Shown here: positions 30,611 to 39,527 of the stretch, piece by piece
How positions within the stretch are numbered: the stretch's first letter is position 1
Layout of the letters: every line of letters begins with the position of its first letter
Source of the DNA: PALSA-505 sp036267135
GTDB taxonomy: Bacteria > Actinomycetota > Actinomycetes > Streptosporangiales > Streptosporangiaceae
Direction of reading: 5' to 3'
Length of the DNA stretch: 64,000 nucleotides
Assembly (NCBI GenBank): GCA_036267135.1
Contig: DATAWQ010000063.1
Span: 150,244 to 214,243 of the forward strand
Notes under the pieces: model-generated
Told to the model about the DNA's origin: nothing
The model's input: only the letters and a program-made list of their open reading frames with translations
Database searches by the model: none
Translations under genes and position numbers: made by a program

Positions 30611-32440
30611 ATGCGCATCACCCGACGACTGGCCGCCACGGCGGCGCCGATCACCCTGGCCGCGGTGCTGGCCGCCTGCTCGGGGAGCGGCGGCTCCCCG
30701 AGCAACTCAACCTCGGGCTCCACCGGCGCGGCGGTGCAGGGCGGCGTGGTCAACGAGGCCTGGGGGGCCACCCCGAACTTCATCTTCCCGCTGACCCCGG
30801 CGACGAACAACAACGGCTACAACGAGAACCTGGTCACCCCGATGTGGCCGATGATGGTCTACGCCGGCGACGGCGCCAAGTCGATCGTGAACTCGCAGGA
30901 GAGCCTGTTCACGTCCATGACGTGGAGCAACGGCGACAAGACCGACACGATCGCGCTGAAGCCGTGGAAGTGGTCGGACGGCACGCCGATCACCAGCCGG
31001 GACTTCCTGTTCACCTACAACCTGCTGAAGTCGGCCCACGGGAACTGGATCTGGTACGTGCCCGGCTTGTTCCCCACCGATGTGGCCAGCGTGACCGCGC
31101 CCAACGCGCACACGGTCGTGCTGAACCTGACGCACTCCTACAATCCGAGCTTCTACGAGGAGGACGTGCTCAGCTACGTCCCGCTGCTCCCCCAGCACGC
31201 CTGGGACAAGACCTCGATGACCGGGAAGATCGGCAACTACGACCAGAGCACGTCCGGGGCCAAGGCGGTGTGGAGCTTCCTGCAGAAGGAAGGCGGCCAG
31301 ACGAGCACGTTCACCACGAACCCGCTGTGGAAGGTCGTGGACGGGCCCTGGACGCTGGCCAGCTTCCAGAACAACGGCGACTGGGACTACGTGCCGAACA
31401 AGCACTATTCCGGCCCGGACAAGCCGCGCCTGGCCCGGGTGAACGACGTGTTCTACACCTCCGACACGTCCGAACTCGACGCCCTGCGGTCCGGCGGCAG
31501 CCTGCAGATAGCGCAGCTTCCGCAAAACGACATCTCCCAGGAAGGCGTGCTGAAGTCCGAGGGGTACTCGTTCGTCACCCAGGCCATCCCGGGCGTGGCG
31601 TACATCCTGCCGAACTTCTTCGCCCCCCGCGTCGCCCCGATGATCCGCCAGCTCTACATCCGCCAGGCCATGGAGCTGCTGATCAACCGGCCGCAGATCA
31701 GCCAGAAGGTGTACGCGGGCTACGCGGACCCGGGCAACGGAGTGGTGCCGCTGCAGGCCGGCGGCCCGTGGGTGTCGCCACAGGAGAAGGCCGGCGGCCC
31801 CTACCCGTACTCGCCGGCCAAGGCCATCGCCCTGCTCAAGGCGCACGGCTGGACGGTCAAGCCGGGCGGCATCTCGACCTGCCAGCGGCCCGGCACCGGG
31901 CTGGCGGATTGCGGCGCCGGGATCACCTCGGGCGAGCAGCTAGCCTTCACCATGGCGTATTCCTCGGGGTCGGCCATTTTCGACGAGCAGGAGGCGGCCA
32001 TCCAGTCGTCCGAGGAGCAGGGCGGCGTCAAGTTCAACCTGAAGTCCGAGCCGTTCAACACGCTGGCGGCCACCGTCGGCACCTGCAACGCGGCCTCGCA
32101 CCCGGCCTCCACCTGCAGCTGGCAGCTCGTGGACGAGGGATACCAGCCCGATCAGGGGCTGTACCCGGCCGGTGACCAGTTCTTCGAGACCGGCGCGCCG
32201 TACAACCAGGGTGGCTACTCCAACCCGGAGATGAACAAGCTCATCAACGCCACCGAGTACGGGTCGAGCGCGAAGGCGTTCTACGCCTACGAGGACTACG
32301 CGAACCAGCAGCTCCCGTGGCTGTTCTTGCCGAACTCGTCGCTGATCAACGCCTACAAGAGCAACCTGGGCGGATTCGCGCCGCTGAACCCGTTCTCAGG
32401 CTCGATCAACCCGGAGGCCTGGTATTACACCAAGTCGTAG
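30611..32440 (+). CDS. Peptide/nickel-type ABC transporter substrate-binding lipoprotein (SBP family 5)
   Basis: 609 residues. Signal peptide with lipobox LAAC at 20-23, then a Ser/Gly/Thr linker and the SBP_bac_5 fold: WKWSDGTPITSRDFLFTYNL early and LYIRQAMELLINRPQISQKV later. ATG 30611 is chosen because it starts the signal peptide directly; a longer in-frame start at 30578 would spoil it. First of a three-gene import operon; it captures oligopeptides or a similar solute outside the membrane. Confidence 0.9.
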   Translation: MRITRRLAATAAPITLAAVLAACSGSGGSPSNSTSGSTGAAVQGGVVNEAWGATPNFIFPLTPATNNNGYNENLVTPMWPMMVYAGDGAKSIVNSQESLFTSMTWSNGDKTDTIALKPWKWSDGTPITSRDFLFTYNLLKSAHGNWIWYVPGLFPTDVASVTAPNAHTVVLNLTHSYNPSFYEEDVLSYVPLLPQHAWDKTSMTGKIGNYDQSTSGAKAVWSFLQKEGGQTSTFTTNPLWKVVDGPWTLASFQNNGDWDYVPNKHYSGPDKPRLARVNDVFYTSDTSELDALRSGGSLQIAQLPQNDISQEGVLKSEGYSFVTQAIPGVAYILPNFFAPRVAPMIRQLYIRQAMELLINRPQISQKVYAGYADPGNGVVPLQAGGPWVSPQEKAGGPYPYSPAKAIALLKAHGWTVKPGGISTCQRPGTGLADCGAGITSGEQLAFTMAYSSGSAIFDEQEAAIQSSEEQGGVKFNLKSEPFNTLAATVGTCNAASHPASTCSWQLVDEGYQPDQGLYPAGDQFFETGAPYNQGGYSNPEMNKLINATEYGSSAKAFYAYEDYANQQLPWLFLPNSSLINAYKSNLGGFAPLNPFSGSINPEAWYYTKS

Positions 32441-32464
32441 CCGGCCTGTGCTGACGGAGACCGC

Positions 32465-33418
32465 GTGACCGGATACCTCGTCCGCCGGGTTGGCCAGGCC
32501 ATCGCGGTCGTGATCGGCGTCATGATCGTGACGTTCATCCTGATCCACATGGAGCCGGGCAGCGCGGCGCGAGCCGCGCTCGGCGCCAAGGCCACCACCG
32601 GACGGATCGCCATCTTCAACCGCGCCTACGGCCTCAACCAGCCGCTGTGGGATCAGTTCGGCACGTACGTGCGGCAGATCTTCGAGGGCAACCTCGGCTA
32701 CTCGTACACCCAGCAGCAGCCGGTGAGCACGCTGATCGAGCAGCGGCTGCCGCGCGACATCGTCCTGCTCGGGACGTCGACGGTGCTGGCCGTGCTGATC
32801 GCCATCCCGATGGGGATCTTCCAGGCGGTGCGGCGCAACAAGGCGACCGACTTCACGCTGACCGGGGTGTCGTTCACGCTGTACGCGATGCCGGACTATC
32901 TGCTGGCGCTGCTGCTCATCGCGCTGTTCGCGGTGCAGTTCCACTGGCTGCCGCCGAACGTGCCCTCGACCACGTCAGTGGGCGGGCTGCTGGCCGACCC
33001 GAAGGCGCTGGTGCTGCCGGTGATCACGCTGACCCTGGTCAGCGTGGCCAGCTTCAGCCGGTATCAGCGGTCCTCGGCGATCGAGGTGCTGGCCCAGGAG
33101 TACATCAGGGTGGCCAGGTCCAAGGGGATGCCCAGCCGGCTGATCCTGCTGCGGCACGTGCTGCGCAACTCGATGCTGCCGGTGGTGACGCTGATCGGGC
33201 TGACGATCCCCAGCATCATCGGCGGGGCGGTGATCGCGGAAGAGGTGTTCAACTTCCCCGGCATGGGCCTGCTGTTCTTCCAGGCCGCCACCATGCACGA
33301 CTTCCCCATCCTGCTCGGCTCGACGCTGTTCGTCGGGGTGGCCACGGTGGCCGGCAGCCTGCTCGCCGACATCGCCTACGCGGCGCTCGACCCGAGGGTG
33401 CGCTATGGCCGTACGTGA
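32465..33418 (+). CDS. ABC permease, DppB/OppB type
   Basis: 317 residues with six membrane helices, opening VRRVGQAIAVVIGVMIVTFI. The EAA loop for ATPase contact is EYIRVARSKGMPSRLILLRH near 230. GTG 32465 is 24 bp after the binding-protein gene and the 3' end overlaps the next permease by 14 bp, so all three are co-expressed. Confidence 0.92.
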   Translation: MTGYLVRRVGQAIAVVIGVMIVTFILIHMEPGSAARAALGAKATTGRIAIFNRAYGLNQPLWDQFGTYVRQIFEGNLGYSYTQQQPVSTLIEQRLPRDIVLLGTSTVLAVLIAIPMGIFQAVRRNKATDFTLTGVSFTLYAMPDYLLALLLIALFAVQFHWLPPNVPSTTSVGGLLADPKALVLPVITLTLVSVASFSRYQRSSAIEVLAQEYIRVARSKGMPSRLILLRHVLRNSMLPVVTLIGLTIPSIIGGAVIAEEVFNFPGMGLLFFQAATMHDFPILLGSTLFVGVATVAGSLLADIAYAALDPRVRYGRT

Positions 33419-34340
33419 GCCCGGGGCGGGCGCGCTCGCGGTGCCCGGGCCGGACGAGCCCGCCGGCTCGCCCGCGCCCGAGGTCGCGGCGGCCCGCGGT
33501 TCCTGGCGGCTCATGCTGGCCACGTTCGCCGAGAACCCGCTGGCCCTGGCCGGGGTGGGCCTGGTCGTCCTGATCGTCGCGTTCTGCTTCATCGGGCCGC
33601 TGCTCTACAAGACCAACCAGGTCACGGTCAACCTCAACATCAACAACATCCGGCCCGGCGGCAAGTACCCGCTGGGGACCGACAACGACGGCTTCAACGT
33701 GCTGGGCCGGCTGATGGTGGGCGGCCAGTCGTCGCTGGAACTCGGCTTCGCGGTGAGCATCGCGACCTCGGTCATCGGCACCCTGTACGGGGCCATCGCC
33801 GGCCTGGCCGGCGGGCTGGTGGACGCGGTCATGATGCGCATCGTGGACACGTTCCTGGCGCTGCCCACGCTGGTGCTGCTGCTGATCTTGGTGAACGTGT
33901 TCCCGCCGAGCCTGTGGGTGATCATCCTGCTGATCACCGCGCTGTCCTGGCTGTCGGTGGCCCGGCTGGTGCGGGGCGAGGTGCTGACGCTGCGGGAGCG
34001 GGAGTACGTGCAGGCGGTCAGGGCCATGGGCGGATCGAGCTGGCGGATCGTGACCAGGCACCTGATCCCGAACTCGGTCGGCGTGATCATCGTGAACGCG
34101 ACCTTCACCATCGCCGACGCGATCTTGTACCTGTCCGCGCTGAGCTTTCTGGGCCTCGGACCGCCGCCGCCCGAGGTGGACTGGGGCGGTATGCTCAGCA
34201 ACGGCCTTGACTTCCTCTTCGACGGCTACTGGTGGCTGGTCTATCCGGCGGCGATCATCCTGATCCTCACCGTGGTGGCGTTCAACCTGATCGGCGACGC
34301 CATCCGCGACTCGCTGGACGTGCGGCTGCAGCGCCGGTAG
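33405..34340 (+). CDS. ABC permease, DppC/OppC type
   Basis: 311 residues. An Ala/Pro/Gly-rich N-terminus of about 30 residues precedes the OppC_N helix; the loop YPLGTDNDGFNVLGRLMVGG is diagnostic, and the EAA loop is EYVQAVRAMGGSSWRIVTRH. Pairs with the DppB-type permease. No dppD or dppF ATPase genes follow, so a shared ATPase encoded elsewhere must power the importer. Confidence 0.92.
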   Translation: MAVREPGAGALAVPGPDEPAGSPAPEVAAARGSWRLMLATFAENPLALAGVGLVVLIVAFCFIGPLLYKTNQVTVNLNINNIRPGGKYPLGTDNDGFNVLGRLMVGGQSSLELGFAVSIATSVIGTLYGAIAGLAGGLVDAVMMRIVDTFLALPTLVLLLILVNVFPPSLWVIILLITALSWLSVARLVRGEVLTLREREYVQAVRAMGGSSWRIVTRHLIPNSVGVIIVNATFTIADAILYLSALSFLGLGPPPPEVDWGGMLSNGLDFLFDGYWWLVYPAAIILILTVVAFNLIGDAIRDSLDVRLQRR

Positions 34341-34363
34341 CCACGAGACCAAGGACTCCTGGT

Positions 34364-34918
34364 GTGAGCATCGCGGGAATGGTCGTGTGGGCGCTCACGG
34401 CGGGCATCGGGATCTACCTGCTCGCGGTGGGGCTCTCCGCGCAGCGCGCCGGCGCCGCCCCCCGGCCGGCGGTCACCCGGCCGGCCTGGCCGCCGGTGAT
34501 CGTGGACCCGGCCGAAGACGGCGACGACGGGCAGACCGCGAGCCCGGTGGGCAGCGCGGCGCTGACCATGGTGCTTGGCGGCGGTGCACCCCCGCCGAGC
34601 CGGACGTCGGCCCCGGAGGGTTCGCCGCTGCTCGAGTTCGCGCATCCGGCGCTGGCCCTGCTGGGCCTGACCTTCTGGATCTGCTATGTGATGAGCGGGT
34701 ACCGGGTGTTCGCCTGGATCGCCCTCGGCGTGGTGGTGGCGACGATAGCGGCCGGGCTGGGCTGGGAAGCCGCGCGGCGGCGGGCCGCACGCACCCGCGC
34801 GGAGGCGTCACACGCGGACGGCGCCAGCTTCCCGCCGCACCTGATCATGCTGCACGGTTTGGCCGCGTTCTGCACGTTCGCCCTGGTCGTCGTGACGGCG
34901 GCGGCAGCCGTTCATTAA
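34364..34918 (+). CDS. Hypothetical membrane protein at the end of the ABC operon
   Basis: 184 residues from GTG 34364 (AAGGA upstream). Helices at about 4-22, 95-113, 116-132 and 160-181; a Pro/Asp-rich loop (VDPAEDGDDGQTASPVG) lies after the first. It starts 24 bp after the permease, so is likely co-transcribed. No family recognised; it is not an ATPase. Confidence 0.7.
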   Translation: MSIAGMVVWALTAGIGIYLLAVGLSAQRAGAAPRPAVTRPAWPPVIVDPAEDGDDGQTASPVGSAALTMVLGGGAPPPSRTSAPEGSPLLEFAHPALALLGLTFWICYVMSGYRVFAWIALGVVVATIAAGLGWEAARRRAARTRAEASHADGASFPPHLIMLHGLAAFCTFALVVVTAAAAVH

Positions 34919-35592
34919 GGTAGCTTCCAATCGATCCCGGGCGCTCCGATGGCTTCGAGCTGCTGGTTGGCCCGGCTGAACGGGCGCGAGCCGAAGAAGC
35001 CGCGGTCGGCGGAGTTCGGGCTGGGGTGGGCCGACTCGATGCAGGGCACGCCGTCCAGGAGCGGGACCAGGTTGCGGGCGTCGCGGCCCCACAAGATCGC
35101 GACCAGCGGGCGGTCGCGGGCGGCCAGCGCCTTGATGGCCTGCTCGGTGACCTCCTCCCAGCCCCGGCCGCGGTGTGAGCCGATCTGGCGGGGCTGCACG
35201 GTGAGGACCCGGTTGAGCAGCAGCACGCCGCGCTCGGTCCACGGTGTGAGGTCGCCGGTGGCCGGGCGCGGGTAGCCGAGGTCCTCGCTGTACTCGCGGA
35301 AGATGTTGAGCAGGCTGGGCGGCAGGCGCTTGACCTCGGGCGAGACCGAGAAGCTGAGGCCGACCGGGTGCCCGGGGGTGGGGTAGGGGTCCTGGCCGAC
35401 GATCAGGACCCTGACCTCGTCGAACGGCTGCCGGAAGGCCCGCAGCACCGCGTCGCCGGCGGGCAAGTAGCCGCGGCCCGCCGCGATCTCGGCCCGCAGG
35501 AAGTCGCCCATGGCGTGGATCCGGCCGGCCACCGGCTCCAGGGCGTCGGCCCAGCCCGGGTCCATGATCTCGCTCAGCGGTCGCTGGGTCAT
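34915..35592 (-). CDS. ung: Uracil-DNA glycosylase, family 1
   Basis: 225 residues. The catalytic motif GQDPYPTPG (D68) and the uracil-contact HPSPNSADRGFFGSRPFSRA are complete. It removes uracil from DNA in base-excision repair. ATG 35592 gives the standard length and the MTQRPLSEIMDPGWADAL opening. It overlaps the convergent membrane-protein gene by four bases. Confidence 0.96.
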   Translation of the reverse strand: MTQRPLSEIMDPGWADALEPVAGRIHAMGDFLRAEIAAGRGYLPAGDAVLRAFRQPFDEVRVLIVGQDPYPTPGHPVGLSFSVSPEVKRLPPSLLNIFREYSEDLGYPRPATGDLTPWTERGVLLLNRVLTVQPRQIGSHRGRGWEEVTEQAIKALAARDRPLVAILWGRDARNLVPLLDGVPCIESAHPSPNSADRGFFGSRPFSRANQQLEAIGAPGIDWKLP

Positions 35593-35636
35593 GCGGTGCT
35601 CTCTTCCCGGCGGCGAACCTTCGGACCGGTCAGACC

Positions 35637-36176
35637 CTACAGCCAGCCGGCCCGCGCGTTGTCCGGATCGTGGTTCGGCGGCGGGACGCCGAGTTCGCCC
35701 TTGTGCACCTTGTCCAGCAGCCGCCGGACCACGTCCATGATCTCGGGGACGGTGTCGCGCAGGCTCGCGGCGTCGGCGGCGTCCTGCTCGTGCGGGTCGG
35801 CCCCGGCGCGCTCCAGCACGCTGGGCAGATCGGACAGGTTGGCCCGCAGCCAGCCGAGCGGGTCGGCGGACAGCTCCCTGACGAAGTTTCGCTGGCCCGG
35901 CTCCCAGCCGCGGAAGGCCGGGTGGTGGTGGGTGCGGTCGAAGCTGCCCGGCGGGCCGTCCGCCGACTCCAGCAGGTCGACCCGCCACAGCGGCTGGTCC
36001 ACGCCGATGGGCTGGGCGGAGTAGATCGAGCCCTTGAGCGTCTCCCGGTCGAGCACCCGCAGTTCGAGCCGCACGCCCCGCTCGGGGCTTTCCTGGCCCT
36101 TGATCGGATTCGGGTCGATGAAATACAGGTCGCTGACGACCACGCCGTAGCGCTCGAAGCCGAATGCGTACAGCAT
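35637..36176 (-). CDS. Conserved hypothetical protein
   Basis: 179 residues from ATG 36176, with GAGGAGG upstream. It opens LYAFGFERYGVVVSDLYFID and has a predicted beta-rich first half (RLELRVLDRETLKGSIYSAQ), a His-rich turn (FDRTHHHPAFRGW) and helical C-terminus. No signal peptide or membrane helix. It ends 45 bp upstream of ung on the same strand. Family name unknown to me. Confidence 0.75.
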   Translation of the reverse strand: MLYAFGFERYGVVVSDLYFIDPNPIKGQESPERGVRLELRVLDRETLKGSIYSAQPIGVDQPLWRVDLLESADGPPGSFDRTHHHPAFRGWEPGQRNFVRELSADPLGWLRANLSDLPSVLERAGADPHEQDAADAASLRDTVPEIMDVVRRLLDKVHKGELGVPPPNHDPDNARAGWL

Positions 36177-36304
36177 TGTCCGGTGCCCTCCTCGGGTGGA
36201 TCGTGCGAATGCGGTCATGGCGGCTGGATCTGCTCCAAGGGTATTCTCCGGGCACCGCGCGTATTCGGCGGGCACCGGGGCGCGACCGCTGCGAACCTGG
36301 GGTT

Positions 36305-37258
36305 ATGCGCGACTTCAGGTTCAGCTGCAACGTGTTCGCGGTCAGGTCGGCGACCGCGTTCGCCGACTACTGCCGGTCGGCGGAGCGGTTCGGCTACGAC
36401 GCGGTCTTCACTGCCGACCACCTCGGGTCACCGGCCCCGTTCTCGCCGCTGATCGCCGCGGCGGCCGCGACGCAGCGGCTGCGGCTCGGCACGATGGTGC
36501 TGAACATAGGGTTCTGGAATCCGCACCTGCTCGCCCGCGAGGTGGCCACCGCCGACGTGCTCACCGACGGGCGGCTCGAACTCGGCCTCGGGGCCGGCCA
36601 CATGAAGTGGGAGTTCGACGCGGCCGGGCTGCCGTGGCGGCCACTGCCCGAACGGGCCGGCCTGCTGGCGGACACGCTGGACGAGCTGGAGCGGATCTTC
36701 GGTTCGGACGGCTACCCGGACGGGCGGGCGGCCAGGGAGTTCTACGACCTGCCGGTGCTGAAGCCGGTGCAGCGGCGCGGGCTGAACGGGACCGGGCCGC
36801 CGCTGATCATCGGGGGCACCGGGGACCGGATGCTGAGCCTGGCCGTGCGGCGGGCGGACACGGTGGCCGTCGGCGGGCTGTTCCAGCGCAAGGGCGAGCC
36901 GCCGGGCACGTTCCGGATGGGCAGCGCGGCCGAGGCGGCGGAGCGGGTCGCGTTCATCCGGGACCAGGCGGGCGCCCGGATGCGGGAGCTGGAACTGCAC
37001 GTGCTCATCCAGGGTGTGGTGCTCACCGACAACCGGCGGGCGGCCGCGCGCGAACTGGTGGAAAAGCAGGTGCCGCACTTCACCGTGGACGAACTGCTCG
37101 AAACGCCGTTCGTGCTGATCGGCACCGTGGACGAGATCGTGGCCCAGGTCCGCGAGCGGCGGGAGCGGTACGGCTTCTCGTTCATCACCGTGCACGAGCC
37201 GTACATGGGCGCCTTCGGCCAGGTGATCGAGCGGCTGCGGGCGACCGAACCGGCCTAG
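36305..37258 (+). CDS. LLM-class F420-dependent oxidoreductase
   Basis: 317 residues of the luciferase-like TIM-barrel family, TIGR03621-like by its opening (FRFSCNVFAVRSATAFADYC). LRLGTMVLNIGFWNPHLLAR and LELGLGAGHMKWEFDAAGLP are the flavin/F420 region; PPLIIGGTGDRMLSLA follows. ATG 36305 is internal to a longer open frame and fixes the family start. Substrate unknown. Confidence 0.9.
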   Translation: MRDFRFSCNVFAVRSATAFADYCRSAERFGYDAVFTADHLGSPAPFSPLIAAAAATQRLRLGTMVLNIGFWNPHLLAREVATADVLTDGRLELGLGAGHMKWEFDAAGLPWRPLPERAGLLADTLDELERIFGSDGYPDGRAAREFYDLPVLKPVQRRGLNGTGPPLIIGGTGDRMLSLAVRRADTVAVGGLFQRKGEPPGTFRMGSAAEAAERVAFIRDQAGARMRELELHVLIQGVVLTDNRRAAARELVEKQVPHFTVDELLETPFVLIGTVDEIVAQVRERRERYGFSFITVHEPYMGAFGQVIERLRATEPA

Positions 37259-37314
37259 TTCGTGCCGATGCTATTCTGCCGGAGGCCGTGCGAAAGAACG
37301 AGGAGGTGGTACCC

Positions 37315-37365
37315 GTGAACGTATCGACATGGGTGCTCCCCTCCGGGGTCACGGTCGGGCGGTAG
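37315..37365 (+). CDS. 16-residue leader peptide
   Basis: GTG with AGGAGGTGG 4-12 nt upstream encodes MNVSTWVLPSGVTVGR, then TAG at 37363-37365. The TAG overlaps the first base of an inverted repeat that encloses the ribosome-binding site of the next gene. Its strong initiation signal and position point to a regulatory leader for the hydrolase gene at 37411, by translational attenuation. Confidence 0.62.
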   Translation: MNVSTWVLPSGVTVGR

Positions 37366-37410
37366 GTCGTCCGGGAGCGCTGTTCACGAGCACTCCCGAA
37401 AGGCACGACC
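37365..37410 (+). promoter_or_regulatory. Hairpin that can sequester the hydrolase ribosome-binding site
   Basis: Outer stem GGTCGT (37365-37370) pairs with ACGACC (37405-37410), the six bases just before ATG 37411. Inside it CGGGAG (37372-37377) pairs with CTCCCG (37393-37398), extended by GCT/AGC across one mismatch. The purine-rich AAAGG lies inside the outer stem. A ribosome ending at the leader TAG would open the outer stem. Confidence 0.6.
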
Positions 37411-38193
37411 ATGCGATTCACTTCACAGCAGCGCCTCGACGACGGCGTACTCGAACGCGAATTCACCCTCGGCGAGGTCCCCGGCGTCCTGTGGACGCCT
37501 GGATCCGCACCGGCCCCGCTGATCCTGAGCGGCCACAACGGCGGCTTGCACAAGCGGTTGCCCCGGCTGGTGGCCCGGGCCCGGCACTACGCGGCGCAGT
37601 ACGGCTTCGCGGTGGCCGCCATCGACGCCCCCGGGCACGGTGACCGGCCCCGTTCGGCCGTCGACGAGCGGGCTCGCGCCGACCTCCGCCGGGCGATGGA
37701 GGCGGGCGAGCCGGTCGACGAGATCGTCGACGCCTTCCTCGTGCCGCTGGTCGACAAGGCGGTGCCGGAATGGCGGGCCACCCTGGACGCCCTCCTTTCG
37801 CGGCCCGAGATCGGCGGCCCGGTCGGGTACGAAGGGATGACCGCCATCGGCATCCGGCTGGCGCTGGTCGAGCCGCGCCTGCGCGCCGCCGCTTTCTTCG
37901 CCGGGGGTTTCGTGCCCGGCCCCGTGCGTGAGGCGGCCCGGCAGGTCACCATTCCGCTGCAGTTCCTGTTGCAGTGGGACGACGAAGGGATGGAACGGCA
38001 GCCGGCCCTGGACCTGTTCGACGCCTTCGGCACCAAGGAGAAGACGCTGCACGCCAATCTGGGCGGGCACGCCGGCGTCCCGTGGTTCGAGGTGGACGCC
38101 GCCGCCCGGTTCTTCACCCGGCACCTGAAGGCACGGGCTCAGCCGGACGGCGTGACCGGGGACCACATGCCGAACCACTGCTCGGCGCCGTAG
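37411..38193 (+). CDS. Alpha/beta hydrolase-fold protein controlled by a leader peptide
   Basis: 260 residues. LILSGHNGGLHKRLPRLVAR carries the oxyanion-loop H-x-G, and VAAIDAPGHGDRP is a typical next segment. The nucleophile elbow should lie in GGPVGYEGMTAIGIRLALVE, but G-x-S-x-G is not found there, with GYEGM instead. The late acid and histidine region reads ANLGGHAGVPWFEVDAAARF. It may use another nucleophile or be a non-enzymatic relative. Its 3' end overlaps a convergent acetyltransferase remnant by 55 bp. Confidence 0.8.
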   Translation: MRFTSQQRLDDGVLEREFTLGEVPGVLWTPGSAPAPLILSGHNGGLHKRLPRLVARARHYAAQYGFAVAAIDAPGHGDRPRSAVDERARADLRRAMEAGEPVDEIVDAFLVPLVDKAVPEWRATLDALLSRPEIGGPVGYEGMTAIGIRLALVEPRLRAAAFFAGGFVPGPVREAARQVTIPLQFLLQWDDEGMERQPALDLFDAFGTKEKTLHANLGGHAGVPWFEVDAAARFFTRHLKARAQPDGVTGDHMPNHCSAP

Positions 38194-38447
38194 GCTTCGA
38201 ACCGCTCTACCTCGGTGAACCCCAGCTTCGCCGCGAGGCGCATCGAGCGAGCGTTGGCGGTCTGGGTAAAGAGCACCACCGGCTCGAGCTCGTCGCGCGG
38301 CCGGGGGCCGCCGAGGTAGGTGCCCACCTCGGGCGAGGCCAGCAGCTCGATGAACACCACACGGTCCCTGGCCTCGGGCGCACGGAGCACGAGCCTGTCG
38401 GTCCTGATCGGGGAAGGAGGCCAGGAGACGGGCCCGAGCTCAGTCAC
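38139..38447 (-). pseudogene. GNAT acetyltransferase with an in-frame internal deletion
   Basis: The N-terminal strand and helix (PIRTDRLVLRAPEARDRVVF) and the C-terminal end (FTQTANARSMRLAAKLGFTE) fit RimJ/RimL-type GNATs, but they are joined after about 55 residues. The central acetyl-CoA-binding segment, some 70 residues, is missing without a frame change. At 102 residues it is unlikely to be active. It follows the PAC2 gene by 10 bp. Confidence 0.75.
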
Positions 38448-38457
38448 GGACGGCCGG

Positions 38458-39381
38458 CTAGAGGTCCTGCGGGTTGGCCGGGCCTTGCTGTTCGGCCAGG
38501 AAGCGCTCGAACTGCTCGCCGAGCTCCTCGGCGGTGGGCATGTTCTCCGGATCCCCGTTCAGCAGGTCGTTTTGCGCGTCGGCCTGGGCCACCGCGTCGT
38601 ACTGCTGCTCGAGCGCCTGCACCACCTCGGTGATCTCGGTGGACGCCTCCACCTGCCGGTTGATCTCGGCGTCGGTGCGGCGAGCGGCCTCGCGCAGCGC
38701 GTCGTCGGGCACATCCAGGCCGGTGAGGGCGGTGACCGATTCCAGCAGCTTCACCGCGCCGGCCGGGTAGGCGGCCTGGGCCAGGTAGTGCGGGACGTGC
38801 ACGGCGAAGCCGGCCGCGTCCCGGCCCGCCTCGCCGAACCTGAACTCCAGCAGCGCGGCGATGCTGCCAGGCACCTGCAGGTGGTTGGGCAGCGGCCGGT
38901 CCGCGGAGATCAGCTCTTCCCTGGTGGCGTGCGGGGTCACGCCGAGCGGCCTGGTGTGCGGCACGCCCAGCGGAATGCCGTGGAAGCCGACCGCCAGGCC
39001 CACGCCCAGGCGGGTGCACAGCTGCGTCACCGCCCCGGTGAACCGCTCCCACTCGTGGTCGGGCTCGGGCCCGACCAGCAGCAGGAACGGCGTGCCCGCG
39101 GCGTCGTGCATGAGGTGGGTGACGAGTTCCAGCTTGTCGTAGCGCTCCCAGTGGTCCTTGACGAACGTCATGACCGGGCGCCGGGACCGGTAGTCGATGA
39201 GCCGATCCACGTCGAAGCTGGCGACGACCTTGTGGTCCAGCTTTTCCATCAGGTGCTCGGTCACCAGGCGCCCTGCCGCGCCCGCGTCGATGAAGCCCTC
39301 GAAGTACCAGAGCAGGACGGCGCCGTCCAGACGCGGGGCGTCAGGTTCCACCTCGAAGAGATCTCCCTGATCCGCCGCCAC
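38458..39381 (-). CDS. PAC2-family protein
   Basis: 307 residues of the PAC2 (proteasome-assembly-chaperone-like) family common in actinobacteria. VLLWYFEGFIDAGAAGRLVT at 22-41, the HDAAGTPFLLLVGPEPDHEW core and the QVPGSIAALLEFRF segment are typical. An acidic helical C-terminal tail (EELGEQFERFLAEQQG) is present. GTG 39381 is the start. Role uncertain; an ATP-grasp-like ligase partner is not encoded here. Confidence 0.88.
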   Translation of the reverse strand: MAADQGDLFEVEPDAPRLDGAVLLWYFEGFIDAGAAGRLVTEHLMEKLDHKVVASFDVDRLIDYRSRRPVMTFVKDHWERYDKLELVTHLMHDAAGTPFLLLVGPEPDHEWERFTGAVTQLCTRLGVGLAVGFHGIPLGVPHTRPLGVTPHATREELISADRPLPNHLQVPGSIAALLEFRFGEAGRDAAGFAVHVPHYLAQAAYPAGAVKLLESVTALTGLDVPDDALREAARRTDAEINRQVEASTEITEVVQALEQQYDAVAQADAQNDLLNGDPENMPTAEELGEQFERFLAEQQGPANPQDL

Positions 39382-39527
39382 GAGTGTGCCTCCGCCCTTG
39401 TTACTGGTGTCTATGTTCTCTCAACGTACCGCGAACGGCGATCCATCCCGAGGCGGCGCCGGGTGGGCTAGGGGGTAACGGCGTGTCCCAGGTGGTGCGG
39501 ACCTGCCCGCGGTGGTGAACTAGCCCC

